Shown: positions 20,369 through 29,592, numbered from the stretch's first letter. The stretch is DNA of 64,000 nucleotides from Streptomyces sp. TN58 (GCF_001941845.1 NZ_CP018870.1:6114001-6178000), one strand, 5' to 3'. Numbers and translations: made by a program. Notes: generated from the letters alone by a model not told the origin.

Positions 20369-21469
20369 GTGCAAGAGAACACAACAGTCCCGGTCCGGTA
20401 CTACAAGGAGCTCGGCTCCTGGGTCGTGTCCGACAAGGACACGGCTCAGGCCGCGCTCGGCCAGTCCGCTTTGTCGTCACGAACCGCGGACGCCGGCAGT
20501 TACCTCCCGGAGGATATGAAGGAGCAGTGCGCCGAACTGCTGGACGTCCTTAGCCGGTGGTTCGTGCTGCTAGACGGCGAGCAGCACACTGCGGCCCGCC
20601 GGGGCGTCCAGCGGATGTTCTCGCCCGGCCGGATCCGCAAACTCCATGAGTCCATCGAGGAGATTGTCGAAGAAGCCCTCGACGAGTTCCCCCAGGAGGG
20701 TGTCGGCGACGCGATGCCGCAGCTGGCTGGGGTGATCTCGGCCCGGACGATGGCGTTGATGCTCGGCCTGGAGAAGACCGACGCCGCTCAGCTGCACGGC
20801 TGGGCCCGGGCCATCGCGGACTTCCTGGCCGCCTCCTACCGACGAGACTTCGCCGTCCGCGCACAGGACGCCTTGCGCAACATGGGGGAGTTCGTGAAGA
20901 ACTCTGACCGGGCGGACAGCATCTGGAACTACACCTCGGGCGACGAACGGGACCGCCTCGCAACGTGTTCGCTGATGCTCTTCGGCGGACTGGAGACCAC
21001 AGCCGCGCTCATGGGCTTCTCCCTCTGGTACGTCATCGAGAACGGCCTGACGCAGTTGGTCGCCGACGAGGCCCACGCCACTGAGACGGCCGAGATCGTC
21101 GAACGGGTCCTCGAACTCCACCCTCCGCTGGGTCATGTCGCCCGTACGGCGGAGACACGAGTGGAGATGGATGGACAAGCGATCGCCCCCGGTGACCTTG
21201 TCCTGGTGTCCCTCACCGGGCACGACCCGTTCGACCCGCCGGCATGCCCGGCACACCCGGCGCCCCACACGGGCGGCGGGCGGCGGACCGACCACCTCGC
21301 GTTCGGCCACGGCATGCACTACTGCATGGGTGCTCCACTCGCACGCATGGAGGCAGCAGCCCTGCTGACCCGGTTCGCCCGACGGTTCCCTGATGCCCGT
21401 GTGCAGGACCTGACGTGGAGCAAGAACCGGACCTACCGCGGATTCGACCACCTGAACATTCGTCTCTAG
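20369..21469 (+). CDS. Cytochrome P450 lacking the canonical ExxR motif
   Basis: This 366-residue protein starts at GTG 20369 with AGAAGG nine bases upstream. It has the heme loop FGHGMHYCMGAPLARMEA, with thiolate ligand Cys319, and an I-helix FGGLETT corresponding to AGxET. In the K helix the usual E-x-x-R is replaced: the segment reads VERVLELHPP, placing Arg246 and Glu249 where Glu and Arg normally sit. Some Streptomyces P450s (CYP157 family) are known to lack ExxR. The protein is shorter than the usual 400 or so residues, with a reduced N-terminus. The likely role is oxidative tailoring or beta-hydroxylation of an amino acid. The partner ferredoxin is not in the window. Confidence 0.87.
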   Translation: MQENTTVPVRYYKELGSWVVSDKDTAQAALGQSALSSRTADAGSYLPEDMKEQCAELLDVLSRWFVLLDGEQHTAARRGVQRMFSPGRIRKLHESIEEIVEEALDEFPQEGVGDAMPQLAGVISARTMALMLGLEKTDAAQLHGWARAIADFLAASYRRDFAVRAQDALRNMGEFVKNSDRADSIWNYTSGDERDRLATCSLMLFGGLETTAALMGFSLWYVIENGLTQLVADEAHATETAEIVERVLELHPPLGHVARTAETRVEMDGQAIAPGDLVLVSLTGHDPFDPPACPAHPAPHTGGGRRTDHLAFGHGMHYCMGAPLARMEAAALLTRFARRFPDARVQDLTWSKNRTYRGFDHLNIRL

Positions 21470-21493
21470 GCATACGAAGCGGAGTAAGCACAC

Positions 21494-22474
21494 ATGGGAC
21501 CGGATATCGTCAAGCTCCTCCCGGAGTTCGATGCCTCCAGACTTCAAGAAGAGTTGTTCGCTCTGGGCGGTGAGCGGTTCAAGCCTCAGGCAACCTACAG
21601 TGAGGGAGAGATCACCCAGAGCCTCACGGACGGCTGGCGCGTTCTGTCGTTGAGGGGCCCTGGCGGGGATCCGGAGCGCACAGACCCCGGCGGTCCCGGT
21701 CTCGTGGACTACGCCGATACGCCACTGATGCAGATGGCGCCGTACACGGCGTCGATCCTCAAGGGCCTCAATGTGCCGCTGCGGGCCGTTCGCTACATGA
21801 CGCTGGAGCCGGGCGCGTCCGTGGCCGAGCACACCGACTACCCGTACGGCCTGCCGGTGGGATGGGCCCGGCTGCACCTGCCCATCGTCACCAACGACCA
21901 CGCCGTGCTGGTGATAGATGGAGTCGAGAACAGGTGGCAGCCGGGCGAGCTGTGGTACGCGAATTTCGGCAGGCCGCACCATCTTTACAACAGAGGCTCC
22001 CAGCCCCGCGTACACCTGGTGGTGGACTGCTACGTCAGCGAGACCCTGCTGGAGCTCTTCCCAGCCCGAGCGAGGCAGGAGATGGACCCGACCGGGATCA
22101 TGTTCTGGCGCGAAGAGATCACAACTTCATCGGATGAGCTGCGTGCCCTGACGGGACCGGTGACCGTACCGGCGGGGTTCATCGAGGCGTATGCCGAGCC
22201 GCCCTCCCCTGAGGAGTTCGAGAGTGCAGGTGCGGACTTGCAGGGCACTCTGCGGGTTGCCGACGGCCGACTCGTCCTGCACATGGACGGGCTCTACGAG
22301 TCGGCACTGGTATGCGTGGGCGAGCGGGAGTTCCGGCCACTGTGCTGGACTGAGGAGCGCACGATGAAGTTCGAGACGGTCAACGGCGTTCCGCGGATCT
22401 CGTTCCGTTACCGGCACGGCAGCTACCACACCGAGATCGTACGAAGCAACGGCCCGGGGCAGAACGACCTGTGA
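21494..22474 (+). CDS. Aspartyl/asparaginyl beta-hydroxylase-like Fe(II)/2-oxoglutarate oxygenase
   Basis: The cupin-like core has the metal motif EHTDYPYG (His113, Asp115), a distal His at 162/163 in RPHHLYN, and Arg172 in QPRVHLVVD as the 2-oxoglutarate salt-bridge candidate. These match the AspH family, which hydroxylates the beta-carbon of aspartyl or asparaginyl residues. At 326 residues it has an extra C-terminal domain of about 120 residues of unknown role. It follows the P450 by 24 bp and precedes the ATP-grasp gene by 20 bp. With glutamate mutase in the cluster, hydroxylation of an Asp, Asn or methyl-Asp residue is a reasonable inference. Confidence 0.82.
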   Translation: MGPDIVKLLPEFDASRLQEELFALGGERFKPQATYSEGEITQSLTDGWRVLSLRGPGGDPERTDPGGPGLVDYADTPLMQMAPYTASILKGLNVPLRAVRYMTLEPGASVAEHTDYPYGLPVGWARLHLPIVTNDHAVLVIDGVENRWQPGELWYANFGRPHHLYNRGSQPRVHLVVDCYVSETLLELFPARARQEMDPTGIMFWREEITTSSDELRALTGPVTVPAGFIEAYAEPPSPEEFESAGADLQGTLRVADGRLVLHMDGLYESALVCVGEREFRPLCWTEERTMKFETVNGVPRISFRYRHGSYHTEIVRSNGPGQNDL

Positions 22475-22494
22475 AGGCAAGGAGAGTTGGCTCT

Positions 22495-23841
22495 ATGACT
22501 TCCATCGAACGGGAACAACCCATACTGAATATGGGGGTAGACCGGTACGCTCTGCGCGCCTGCCGCAAGCATGCCCAGCAGACCGTGGCGGTCTGTGGTC
22601 CGGAACCGTGGGATTTCGGCCCTCACATCCCAGAGGACGGCGTTCGCGTGGTGCGCGCGGACGACCCCGGACATCCGGAGTCGGTCCTGGCCGCACTGCA
22701 CCGGGCCGGCTTGAAGGACACCCGCTTTGCAGGCGTGCATTCCGGCGACGACTGGACGCTGATGAACGCCGGGGTGATCTCCCGGATGCTCGGGTGCAGC
22801 GGGATCGACCCCGATGTGGCCCTCTATTTCCGGGACAAGGCGCTGCAGAAGCAGAAGATCCGCGAGGCGGGTATCAGCACCGCGTCGGCGCTCGTCATCG
22901 AGGACATCCACGATGTCAGCAGCCTGAGAGACACGGACTTCAAGCGGTCAGTGCTCAAGCCCATCTCGTTCGGAGGCACTGGGTACACCTCCACCGTCAC
23001 CGACTTCGAGGGCCTCAGTGCCGTCAGCCGCAGCATGCGGGCCCGGAACATTCCGAGGCGGACATTCCTGCTGGAAGAGTTCGTGGAGGGCGACGAATGG
23101 GTCGCTGACGGTGTCGTCTTCGAGGGCGAGTTGCTCTTCCTGGCCCTTGGAAAGTACGGCGAGCCGTGCCTGAACGCTCTGACTGAGCAGCGAGCGCTGT
23201 GGGTCCGCCGGTTCGACCCGACCCAGGAGTCATGGGCCTACGAGGCGGCACAACCCTTGGTCGAGGCATCGCTGTCGGCACTGGGCCTCTCGAGTGGCGT
23301 GTTCCATATGGAGCTGTTCCACAACCCCGCAACCGGACAGGTAACGTTCGGCGAGTGCGCTGCCCGACGCGGTGGCGGGCTGACCCAGGAAGAAGTCCTG
23401 TTCAAGTTCAACGTGGATCTTGCCGAGTGCGGAGTCCTCTGTTCCCTGGGGCGACGTCCGAAGCTGGACGTCAAGGTTCGTCCGGAGGCAGCGGCTCACA
23501 CTCACTTGCTGGGCAGGCCAGGAACGCTCATCAGCCACCCGCCGGTGTCCGAGGTGATGGAGTTGCCCTACGTCGAATACGCTCGGTTTGAGCATCCGTT
23601 CGGTACCTCATTCCCGGAGGCGATCGAATTCATCGGACAGAGTCTGGGGCTCATGGTCGTGAAGGCTGACTCCGTTGACGATCTGGCAGCACGGGTGGAT
23701 GACCTCCGACGGTGGGTAGACGAGCGTCTGGTGATCGCGCCCCCGAGTATGTCGTTCCGCGAGCACCGCGAGTGGCATGAGAGGCTGTGGCCTGAGCAGG
23801 CAAAGCTCGGCGGCTCGGTCTACGAGCCCTCACACACCTGA
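22495..23841 (+). CDS. ATP-grasp carboxylate-amine ligase
   Basis: ATG 22495 is chosen because AAGGAGAG lies about nine bases upstream; GTG 22471 has none. The 448 residues show an ATP-grasp fold: a pre-ATP-grasp Rossmann part, the lysine-containing VLKPISFGGTGYT strand and loop, LLEEFVEGDEW, and the metal-binding FHMELFHNP and FGECAARRGGG segments. Relatives (BtrJ, biotin-carboxylase-like and dipeptide-ligase types) join a carboxylate to an amine through an acyl phosphate. As the last gene of the run it may add an amino acid or amine to the NRPS product or make an unusual dipeptide precursor. A hairpin follows its stop. Confidence 0.85.
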   Translation: MTSIEREQPILNMGVDRYALRACRKHAQQTVAVCGPEPWDFGPHIPEDGVRVVRADDPGHPESVLAALHRAGLKDTRFAGVHSGDDWTLMNAGVISRMLGCSGIDPDVALYFRDKALQKQKIREAGISTASALVIEDIHDVSSLRDTDFKRSVLKPISFGGTGYTSTVTDFEGLSAVSRSMRARNIPRRTFLLEEFVEGDEWVADGVVFEGELLFLALGKYGEPCLNALTEQRALWVRRFDPTQESWAYEAAQPLVEASLSALGLSSGVFHMELFHNPATGQVTFGECAARRGGGLTQEEVLFKFNVDLAECGVLCSLGRRPKLDVKVRPEAAAHTHLLGRPGTLISHPPVSEVMELPYVEYARFEHPFGTSFPEAIEFIGQSLGLMVVKADSVDDLAARVDDLRRWVDERLVIAPPSMSFREHREWHERLWPEQAKLGGSVYEPSHT

Positions 23842-23874
23842 ACCTGCGCCGTTGGGTCGCACTCGGCCCAAGAC

Positions 23875-23890
23875 CTGGCCTGTAGGCCAG
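23875..23890 (+). terminator. Small hairpin after the biosynthetic operon
   Basis: Perfect 6-bp stem CTGGCC/GGCCAG with a TGTA loop, 34 bases after the ATP-grasp stop. There is no U-tract. Termination is inferred from position. Confidence 0.45.
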
Positions 23891-23930
23891 ATTCGCTGAC
23901 CAGGCTTATTGCCGGTCAGAAGCCTTCCCC

Positions 23931-23974
23931 ATGCCCCTGCCGTGCAACCGTTTACGGAACTGCGGCAGGGGCAT
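23931..23974 (+). terminator. Long hairpin closing the biosynthetic region
   Basis: Perfect 12-bp arms (ATGCCCCTGCCG at 23931-23942 and its complement at 23963-23974) around a 20-base loop. It is likely a second terminator, or the edge of a recombined segment, since pseudogenes begin right after it. Confidence 0.5.
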
Positions 23975-24006
23975 CCGGCGTCCAGCGACGTGGGAGCAGA
24001 ACCTCG

Positions 24007-24105
24007 TGCGCGTGGTGGTGCCCGCCGACGGGAGCCACGGCGACCTCGTCGAGGTCACCGACACCGGACGCCAAGCCCTCCGGGCCCCGGAGGCGCATGC
24101 GTGAC
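24007..24105 (+). pseudogene. Short reading frame, possibly a gene remnant
   Basis: GTG 24007 opens a 32-codon frame (VRVVVPADGSHGDLVEVTDT...), whose stop overlaps the next GTG (24101) as GTGA. The composition looks like coding sequence and the overlap suggests an original operon. I do not recognise a family, and it may be the tail of a gene truncated at its 5' side. Confidence 0.35.
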
Positions 24106-24480
24106 GTCGCCCGAGCTGCGGGCACTGCCCGGCCCGGTCAGCTCGATCCGCCTCACCTACACCTGCGAGCAGGGCTGGTGGGACACCGGCGAGGGCGAGC
24201 CGGAGATCTGGCACGTGGCTGCTGACCTGTATGCCGAACGCAGCGTCGAGCACGTCGGCAACTTCGAGTTCTACCGCGCCGACCCCTATGCCCTCGCGAC
24301 CTGTTCGAAGGCTACGACGGCGATGCCGACGTGATCGCCGAGTCAATCCTGAACCCGGCTACCGGGCACTTCCGACGGCCTAAACGAGTACGCCCAACTG
24401 CTCGGGTCGGGCATGTTCCTGCTCAACTCCGCACAGATGGCCCGCCCATGGCGCGGGTTCGGTGTCGGAGCGTCGAGGGC
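24101..24480 (+). pseudogene. Frameshifted hypothetical protein
   Basis: From GTG 24101 the frame reads a plausible protein (SSIRLTYTCEQGWWDTGEGE, then YAERSVEHVGNFEFYRADPY). Near 24297-24310 the sensible frame shifts to LFEGYDGDADVIAESILNP. Near 24375 it shifts again to LNEYAQLLGSGMFLLNSAQ and RPWRGFGVG. Together this looks like one actinobacterial protein of at least 130 residues broken by two or more indels, with a lost 3' end. The GSGM...RPWRGFGVG pattern is faintly like a GNAT acetyltransferase acetyl-CoA loop, but this is weak. The next 220 bases to 24706 show nothing I can assign. Confidence 0.5.
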
Positions 24481-24706
24481 GTTCCGACCGATTGGCGCCA
24501 CGGCCAGTGGCGGCTTCCGCGCACCAGCACCCTCGGCTCGCTCAGCTCCAGCATCGCCCTCACCGCGTTCTCCCCGCCAGTGGATCTGGACATCACGCGA
24601 CGGAAGATCGCTGCTCGTCCGGCACCGTACGCGGGCGGCCGGTAGCGTCGCTTGGCGCCGAAGGGGAGTCCTTGTATCGCCTCGGCGGACGCGGGAGGGG
24701 AGATCG

Positions 24707-25419
24707 GTGGTCGACGGGATCTGGCTGGATGTCCCGTACGCGGAGAAGGACCAGGCCAAGGCCGCCGGCGCGAGGTGGGATCCGGCCGTCAAGGGCTGGT
24801 ACGCACCATGCAAGGGCATGACCGTCCTTGAACCGTGGGCGGCGGCCCCCGACGTGTCGGACCTGTTGCCCGGCGAGGACCGCACGCTGGGCGGGGGGCT
24901 TTTCGTCGATCTGGTGCCCTCCAGCTGCTGGTTTACCAGCGTGCGATCCTGCGTGACGCCGTGGGACTGGGAACGGCTCCGCCGGATGATCATCGCCGTG
25001 CCGGGATGCGGTGCGAGGCATGCGGAGCCAGGGAGAACCGGGACGCCAATCGGTGATTGGAGGCCCCCGAGCGGTGGGCGTACGGAGATGTGGCCCGCGT
25101 CCAGCGACTCAAAAGGCTAATTTGCCTGTGCACGGACTGTCACGCCGTCACCCACTACGGATACGCGCAGGTCCGTGGCCTGGAGTCGAAGGCGTTCGCG
25201 TCTCTGGCCAAGGTCACGGGGATGAGCCATGCCGAGGCCCGCAGCCATATCCGCTATGCGTTCAACGTGTGGGAGGCGCGCTCGGTCAGGGCCTGGACGC
25301 TGGATCTGAGCATGCTCACCGACGCCGGGGTCACCCTCCAGCGTCCGCCTCGCGCGGGCGAACGGCGAGGCGTCGCCGCAGTGACGGCGGAACTGCAAAG
25401 CTCCCCGCAGGCGGTCTGA
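24707..25419 (+). pseudogene. DUF5710-HNH-like protein, inactivated by frameshift and nonsense codon
   Basis: GTG 24707 follows GGGAGGGG. The first part (WLDVPYAEKDQAKAAGARWD...GWYAP) is a DUF5710-type domain found in DNA-handling plasmid and phage proteins. It runs on through VRSCVTPWDWERLRRMIIA. Near 25000-25010 the frame must shift to read RCEACGA. TGA at 25054-25056 then interrupts between DANR and LEAPERWAY, where tryptophan (TGG) would be expected. After it come ICLCTDCHAVTHYGYAQ and a helical tail to 25419. The two CxxC pairs followed by His are characteristic of HNH nucleases. Two independent lesions make it a pseudogene unless they are sequencing errors. Confidence 0.65.
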
Positions 25420-25504
25420 TCGGCTCCCGGCTGGCGGACACGGGATGTCCCCGCTGATGGACGCGTGATCCCTCTTGGCTGTCTAGTCCACCCGGTCTGT
25501 TCTC

Positions 25505-27019
25505 TTGACCGGTGTGAAGAGCAAAGAGGAGATCATGGAGATTCTGGAAGCGTACGACCTCACGGGCAGCTACCGTGCGGCGGCCGAGCTGGCCGGGGTC
25601 GACCACCACACCGTGAAGCGATATGTGGAGCTTCGCGGCAATGGAGGGGACCCGACGAAGCGGCAGCAGCGGCCGAAGATGATCGACGACTACCTGCCGA
25701 AGATCGATGAGCTCATCGAGCGGTCCGGCGGCCGGATCGGCGCTGACCGGGTGCACGAGAAGATCACGGCGATGGGGTTCACCGGCACCGACCGCACCAC
25801 GCGGCGGGCGGTCGCCGCGGCGAAGGCGTCGTATCAGGCCGGCCACCGAAGAGTGTTCCGCCCATGGATTCCCGAGCCCGGGTTGTGGATCCAGTGGGAC
25901 TGGGGCGACGGACCGAAAATCGCAGGTCGCAAGACCTGGCTGTGGTGCGCCTGGCTGGCCTGGTCGAGATTCCGGGTCGTGATCCCGGTGCTCGACAAGA
26001 CCCTGCCCACGATCGCCGGCTGCCTGGATACGACGCTGCGGCGGATCGGCGGGGCCCCGACCTACGCGCTCACGGACAACGAGCGGACGGTCACCACGGA
26101 CCATATCGCGCGAATACCCGTACGCAATCCGCAGATCATCGAGATCGGCCACCACTACGGGCTCACGGTCAGGACTTGTGTCCCGGCCGACCCGCAGTCC
26201 AAGGGCGGCTCCGAGGCGACGGTGCGGATCGCGAAACGGGACCTGGTGCCCACCGACATCAACCTCCGGCCCGCCTACCGGGACTTCGCCGACCTCGAGG
26301 ACGCCTGCCGGCTGTTCACCGACGAGGTGAACAACAAGGTCCACCGGGCGATCCGGCGCAAGCCCGTCGAGGCCCTGGCCGAGGAAGCCCACCGCCTGCA
26401 CCGGCTGCCGGAAAGTCCGTTCACCGCGGCACTCGGGACGACCCGGAAGGTCGGAGGCGACGCGACGATCTCGGTGGACTCGGTCCGCTACTCGGTCCCG
26501 CACCAGCTGGCCGGGCAGACGGTCTGGGCCCGCTTCCACGGCGACGAACTCGTGGTCACCGCGGTCACCGAGGACGGCGCGGTTGAGGCCGCCCGCCACC
26601 AGCGGTCCACCCCGGGCAACCCGTCTATCAAGGACGAGCACTACCCGCCCCGAGAAAACAAGGACGGCGACCGCACCCCGAAGGCCACCAGTGCCGAGGA
26701 GGCCGCGTTCCTCGCCCTCGGGCCCGGGGCCGCGTCCTGGCTGGTCGAGGCCGCGGCGGCCGGGGCCCGGCGGATGCGGCCGAAGATGGCCGAGGCCATC
26801 CAGCTGGCCAAACTCCACGGCGCCGCCGAGGTCGACCGGGCCCTGGGCACCGCGGCGATCGCCGGCCGGTTCGCCGAGAACGACCTCATCTCCATCCTCG
26901 ACCACCACATCGGACGCACAGTCCCCGAACCGACGAGAGCGTCCGAGAACCACAGCCTCCAGCCGGGCACGTCCGCCTGGTCCCGATTCGGCGTCGCCCC
27001 TGAAGGAGACGAACACTGA
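25505..27019 (+). CDS. istA: IS21-family transposase IstA
   Basis: The N-terminal helix-turn-helix region (SYRAAAELAGVDHHTVKRYV) is followed by an rve integrase core with the DDE pattern: WDWGD, the LTDNERT strand, and QSKGGSEATVRIAK containing the catalytic Glu. A C-terminal beta domain (SVDSVRYSVPHQLAG) follows. The length of 504 residues is normal for IstA. The start may be TTG 25505 or GTG 25514. The stop overlaps the istB start as TGATG. The reading frame is intact. Confidence 0.92.
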   Translation: MTGVKSKEEIMEILEAYDLTGSYRAAAELAGVDHHTVKRYVELRGNGGDPTKRQQRPKMIDDYLPKIDELIERSGGRIGADRVHEKITAMGFTGTDRTTRRAVAAAKASYQAGHRRVFRPWIPEPGLWIQWDWGDGPKIAGRKTWLWCAWLAWSRFRVVIPVLDKTLPTIAGCLDTTLRRIGGAPTYALTDNERTVTTDHIARIPVRNPQIIEIGHHYGLTVRTCVPADPQSKGGSEATVRIAKRDLVPTDINLRPAYRDFADLEDACRLFTDEVNNKVHRAIRRKPVEALAEEAHRLHRLPESPFTAALGTTRKVGGDATISVDSVRYSVPHQLAGQTVWARFHGDELVVTAVTEDGAVEAARHQRSTPGNPSIKDEHYPPRENKDGDRTPKATSAEEAAFLALGPGAASWLVEAAAAGARRMRPKMAEAIQLAKLHGAAEVDRALGTAAIAGRFAENDLISILDHHIGRTVPEPTRASENHSLQPGTSAWSRFGVAPEGDEH

Positions 27020-27811
27020 TGGCCACCCCTCTCCGCACCGTTTCGGGCTCCCACGGCGACCCGCTGGCCGAGGCGATCGAGCTGACCCGAAGGCTCAAAC
27101 TCCCGCACATCCGACGAGCACTGACCGACTTGATCCCCACTGCGAAGGCTCAGCGGTGAAACCCGGCCGAAGTCGTCCGGGTCCTCCTCGCCGAGGAGAG
27201 CCGCCGGACGCGACGCAGCGAACCTGCGGACCCGCCGCAAGCGGGCCGGCTTTCCCGCAGGCAAGACGTTCGGCGACTGGGACGAGACGAAGTCCTCCAT
27301 CTCCCGCCAGGTCCAGGACTCGCTCAAGACACTGGAGTGGATCACCCGCAAGGAGAACCTCTGTGTCTGCGGGCCCTCCGGCACGGGAAAGTCGCACTTC
27401 ACCGAGGCCCTCGGGCAGGCCGCCGTTGAAGCCGGGCTCAGCGTCGCATGGTTCGCGATCGAGGACCTCGGCGCCCTCGTCCGCCGGCACCGCGTCGACG
27501 ACTCCCTCGCCCGAGCGATGACCCGGCTGATTCGCTCGGACCTGATCATCGTCGACGACATCGGGCTCCTGCCCGTCTCCGCGGACGCCGCCGAGGGCTT
27601 CTTCCGCCTGGTCGACGCCGCCTACGAGAGGCGGGCCATGGCCGTCAGTTCCAACCTCCACCCGTCCGGGTTCGACGAGATCATGCCCAAGACCCTCGCC
27701 ACCGCGACCGTCGACCGGCTCCTCCACCATGCCCACGTCGTCGTCACGCAGGGTGACTCTTTCCGGCTCACCGAGGCCACCTCCGGCAAGGGGGTGAGGC
27801 CCCTGCACTGA
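27019..27811 (+). pseudogene. istB: IstB-like AAA+ helper ATPase, disrupted
   Basis: ATG 27019 begins a normal IstB N-terminus (LTRRLKLPHIRRALTDLIPTAKAQR), which hits TGA at 27157-27159 where the family has Trp. The downstream frame continues as NPAEVVRVLLAEE. Near 27195-27206 a frameshift is needed to reach AANLRTRRKRAGFPAGKTF. From there the ATPase is intact to 27811: Walker A CGPSGTGKSH, Walker B LIIVDDIG, and a sensor-like AVSSNL. Two lesions make a complete helper protein unlikely. Confidence 0.85.
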
Positions 27812-27882
27812 CCCCAGCCCCAGAGGGATCACGCGGACCAGAGTGGGGAGTTTTCCTGTCCGCGGGGAGTTTTAGTGTCCGC

Positions 27883-27922
27883 GAGCGGGCGGGTCATCGT
27901 GTCCGCCACCGGGGACCTCGAG
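27883..27922 (+). pseudogene. 5' piece of a gene split by the ISL3 element
   Basis: Forty bases between the two insertion sequences read VIVSATGDLE in frame with the coding segment after the ISL3 element. The IS21 end cuts off everything further upstream. Confidence 0.45.
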
Positions 27923-29592
27923 GGCTCTTCGACACTTTCCGTGAATCCGGTGATCCCTGGGTAGCCGTTCACGGTGGGGGATCATGCGGTTGAGCTGCTG
28001 AAAGTCTTGTTTCCGTACTTGTCTCAGGTGATGGTCGACGGCATTGTCCGAGTCGGCGCTTCGGTACGGATCGCTGCCAGATGTATCGCGGCGACAGCTC
28101 GCTGTCCTGGGTGCGGCATGGTTTCGGTCCGAGTGCACAGCCGGTATGGCCGCAGGCTCGCCGATGCCGCGGTCTCCGGACAGGAGACGGCGATCGACCT
28201 CGAAGTCCGGCGTTTCTTCTGCGACAACACCGGCTGCGCCAAGAAGACCTTCGCCGAGCAAGTCGACCAGCTCACCTTCCGCTACGGACGACGGACCGTG
28301 GCTCTTCAACGTCTGCTGCGGCAGGTCGCGTTGGCGCTGGGTGGACAGGCTGGCGAACGCCTCGCCGAACGACTGGCCACGCCCGTGAGCGGGCCCACGC
28401 TCCTGCGGCTGATCCGCTCCATGGACCTCCCGGAAGTGCCCGAGCTGACCGTACTCGGCGTCGACGAGTTCGCCTTCCGCCGTGGCCGGCGCTTCGGCGC
28501 CATCCTCATCGACATGAACAGCCACCGCCCCGTCGAGGTCCTGCCCGACCGCACGGCCGACACCTTCGCCAACTGGCTCCGCCAGCATCCACACATCGGC
28601 ACCGTCTGCCGCGACCGCGGCGGCGCCTTCGCCGAGGGCGCCGAACGAGGCCAGCCCGGAATCCCGCAGGTCGCAGACCGCTGGCACCTGCTCCACAACC
28701 TCGCCACCGGCCTGGAGAAGACGGTCACCCGCCACCGCTCCTGCCTGAAGGTTCCCGAACCCGAGCCCGTGCCTGAGGCCACTCCGGGTCCGGCGGGCAC
28801 TGCGAGTGAGGAATCCGCCTACGAACGCAAGATCCGCGAACGGCACCACGACGTCCAGACCTTGCTCCGGCAGGGCCTCACTATCGACGCGATCGGCGCC
28901 CGGCTCGGGCTCGACCGTAAAACCGTACGGCGGTATGCGAGGGCTACCACCGCCGAGTCGCTGATACGCGAGCGGCCCGGCCGTTCGAGTGCTCTGACCC
29001 CGCACAAGCCCTACCTCGCGCGTCGGTGGGCCGAGGGGTGCGACAACGCACAGACCCTGCTCGACGAGCTCGTCGACCGCGGCTACCTCGGAGGCCGTAG
29101 GAGCGTCAGTCGATTCCTCAACAGCCTGGCCAGGCATAACGGCCCACGAGCTGTTCCTCCGCCGCCACCCGCGGTCGCCGATGTCGTCCGGTGGATCATC
29201 GGCCGCCCGGAGAACCAGAGCGACCAGTCCCGCCAGGACCTCAAGGACGTCTGTGAGCGCTGCCCAGAGATCGCCGAGGCCTGCCGCCTGGCCCGCGGCT
29301 TCGCCACCATCCTGCGTCGCCGTGACGGGCACAAGCTGGACGTTTGGCTCGCCCGGGCAGACGAGTCCCAGGTCAAGGAGATCCGCACCTTCGCCAACGG
29401 ACTCCGCAAGGACCTCTCCGCCGTCACCGCCGGACTCACACTTCCTCTGAGCTCCGGCGCCGTCGAAGGCAACGTCACGAGAATCAAGCTCCTCAAGCGC
29501 CAGCACTACGGCCGGGCGGGTTTCGATCTCCTCCGCAGGCGCATCCTCCTGGCTCATTGACCAGTCCGATTCACGGAAAGTGTCGAAGAGCC
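27923..29592. mobile_element. ISL3-family insertion sequence with 8-bp target duplication
   Basis: This 1,670-bp element has 25-bp perfect terminal inverted repeats (27923-27947 and 29568-29592, beginning GGCTCTTCGACACTTTCC). The 8-bp direct repeat ACCTCGAG flanks it exactly at 27915-27922 and 29593-29600. Repeat length, duplication length and transposase all fit the ISL3 family. Intact ends plus an intact transposase gene indicate recent insertion. Confidence 0.96.
27974..29560 (+). CDS. ISL3-family transposase
   Basis: This 528-residue transposase starts at GTG 27974, inside the left terminal repeat. The N-terminal zinc-binding part has CPGC and CDNTGCAKKTF, then the DDE_Tnp_ISL3 core with VLGVDEFAFRRGRRFGAILIDM and CRDRGGAF (acidic catalytic positions), and VADRWHLLHNL. 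A helix-turn-helix insertion (TIDAIGARLGLDRKTVRRYA) sits mid-protein, and SSGAVEGNVTRIKLLKRQHYGRAGF at the C-terminus contains the last catalytic Glu. The frame is uninterrupted, so it is probably functional and able to move neighbouring defective copies. Confidence 0.95.
   Translation: MGDHAVELLKVLFPYLSQVMVDGIVRVGASVRIAARCIAATARCPGCGMVSVRVHSRYGRRLADAAVSGQETAIDLEVRRFFCDNTGCAKKTFAEQVDQLTFRYGRRTVALQRLLRQVALALGGQAGERLAERLATPVSGPTLLRLIRSMDLPEVPELTVLGVDEFAFRRGRRFGAILIDMNSHRPVEVLPDRTADTFANWLRQHPHIGTVCRDRGGAFAEGAERGQPGIPQVADRWHLLHNLATGLEKTVTRHRSCLKVPEPEPVPEATPGPAGTASEESAYERKIRERHHDVQTLLRQGLTIDAIGARLGLDRKTVRRYARATTAESLIRERPGRSSALTPHKPYLARRWAEGCDNAQTLLDELVDRGYLGGRRSVSRFLNSLARHNGPRAVPPPPPAVADVVRWIIGRPENQSDQSRQDLKDVCERCPEIAEACRLARGFATILRRRDGHKLDVWLARADESQVKEIRTFANGLRKDLSAVTAGLTLPLSSGAVEGNVTRIKLLKRQHYGRAGFDLLRRRILLAH

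Larger units (their letters stand above)
25434..27882. mobile_element. IS21-family insertion sequence
   Basis: The element contains istA and istB in the usual order. A 13-bp perfect inverted repeat GCGTGATCCCTCT lies at 25463-25475, with its complement at 27822-27834. Weaker outer complementarity (GCGGACA at 25434-25440 and TGTCCGC at 27876-27882) suggests the approximate ends. The exact termini and a target duplication were not resolved. istB is broken, so the element is probably not autonomous. Confidence 0.8.

Noticed and set aside
25331..27016. Minus-strand open frame of 561 codons over istA
   Set aside because: It is a Gly/Arg-rich shadow of the IstA coding frame.
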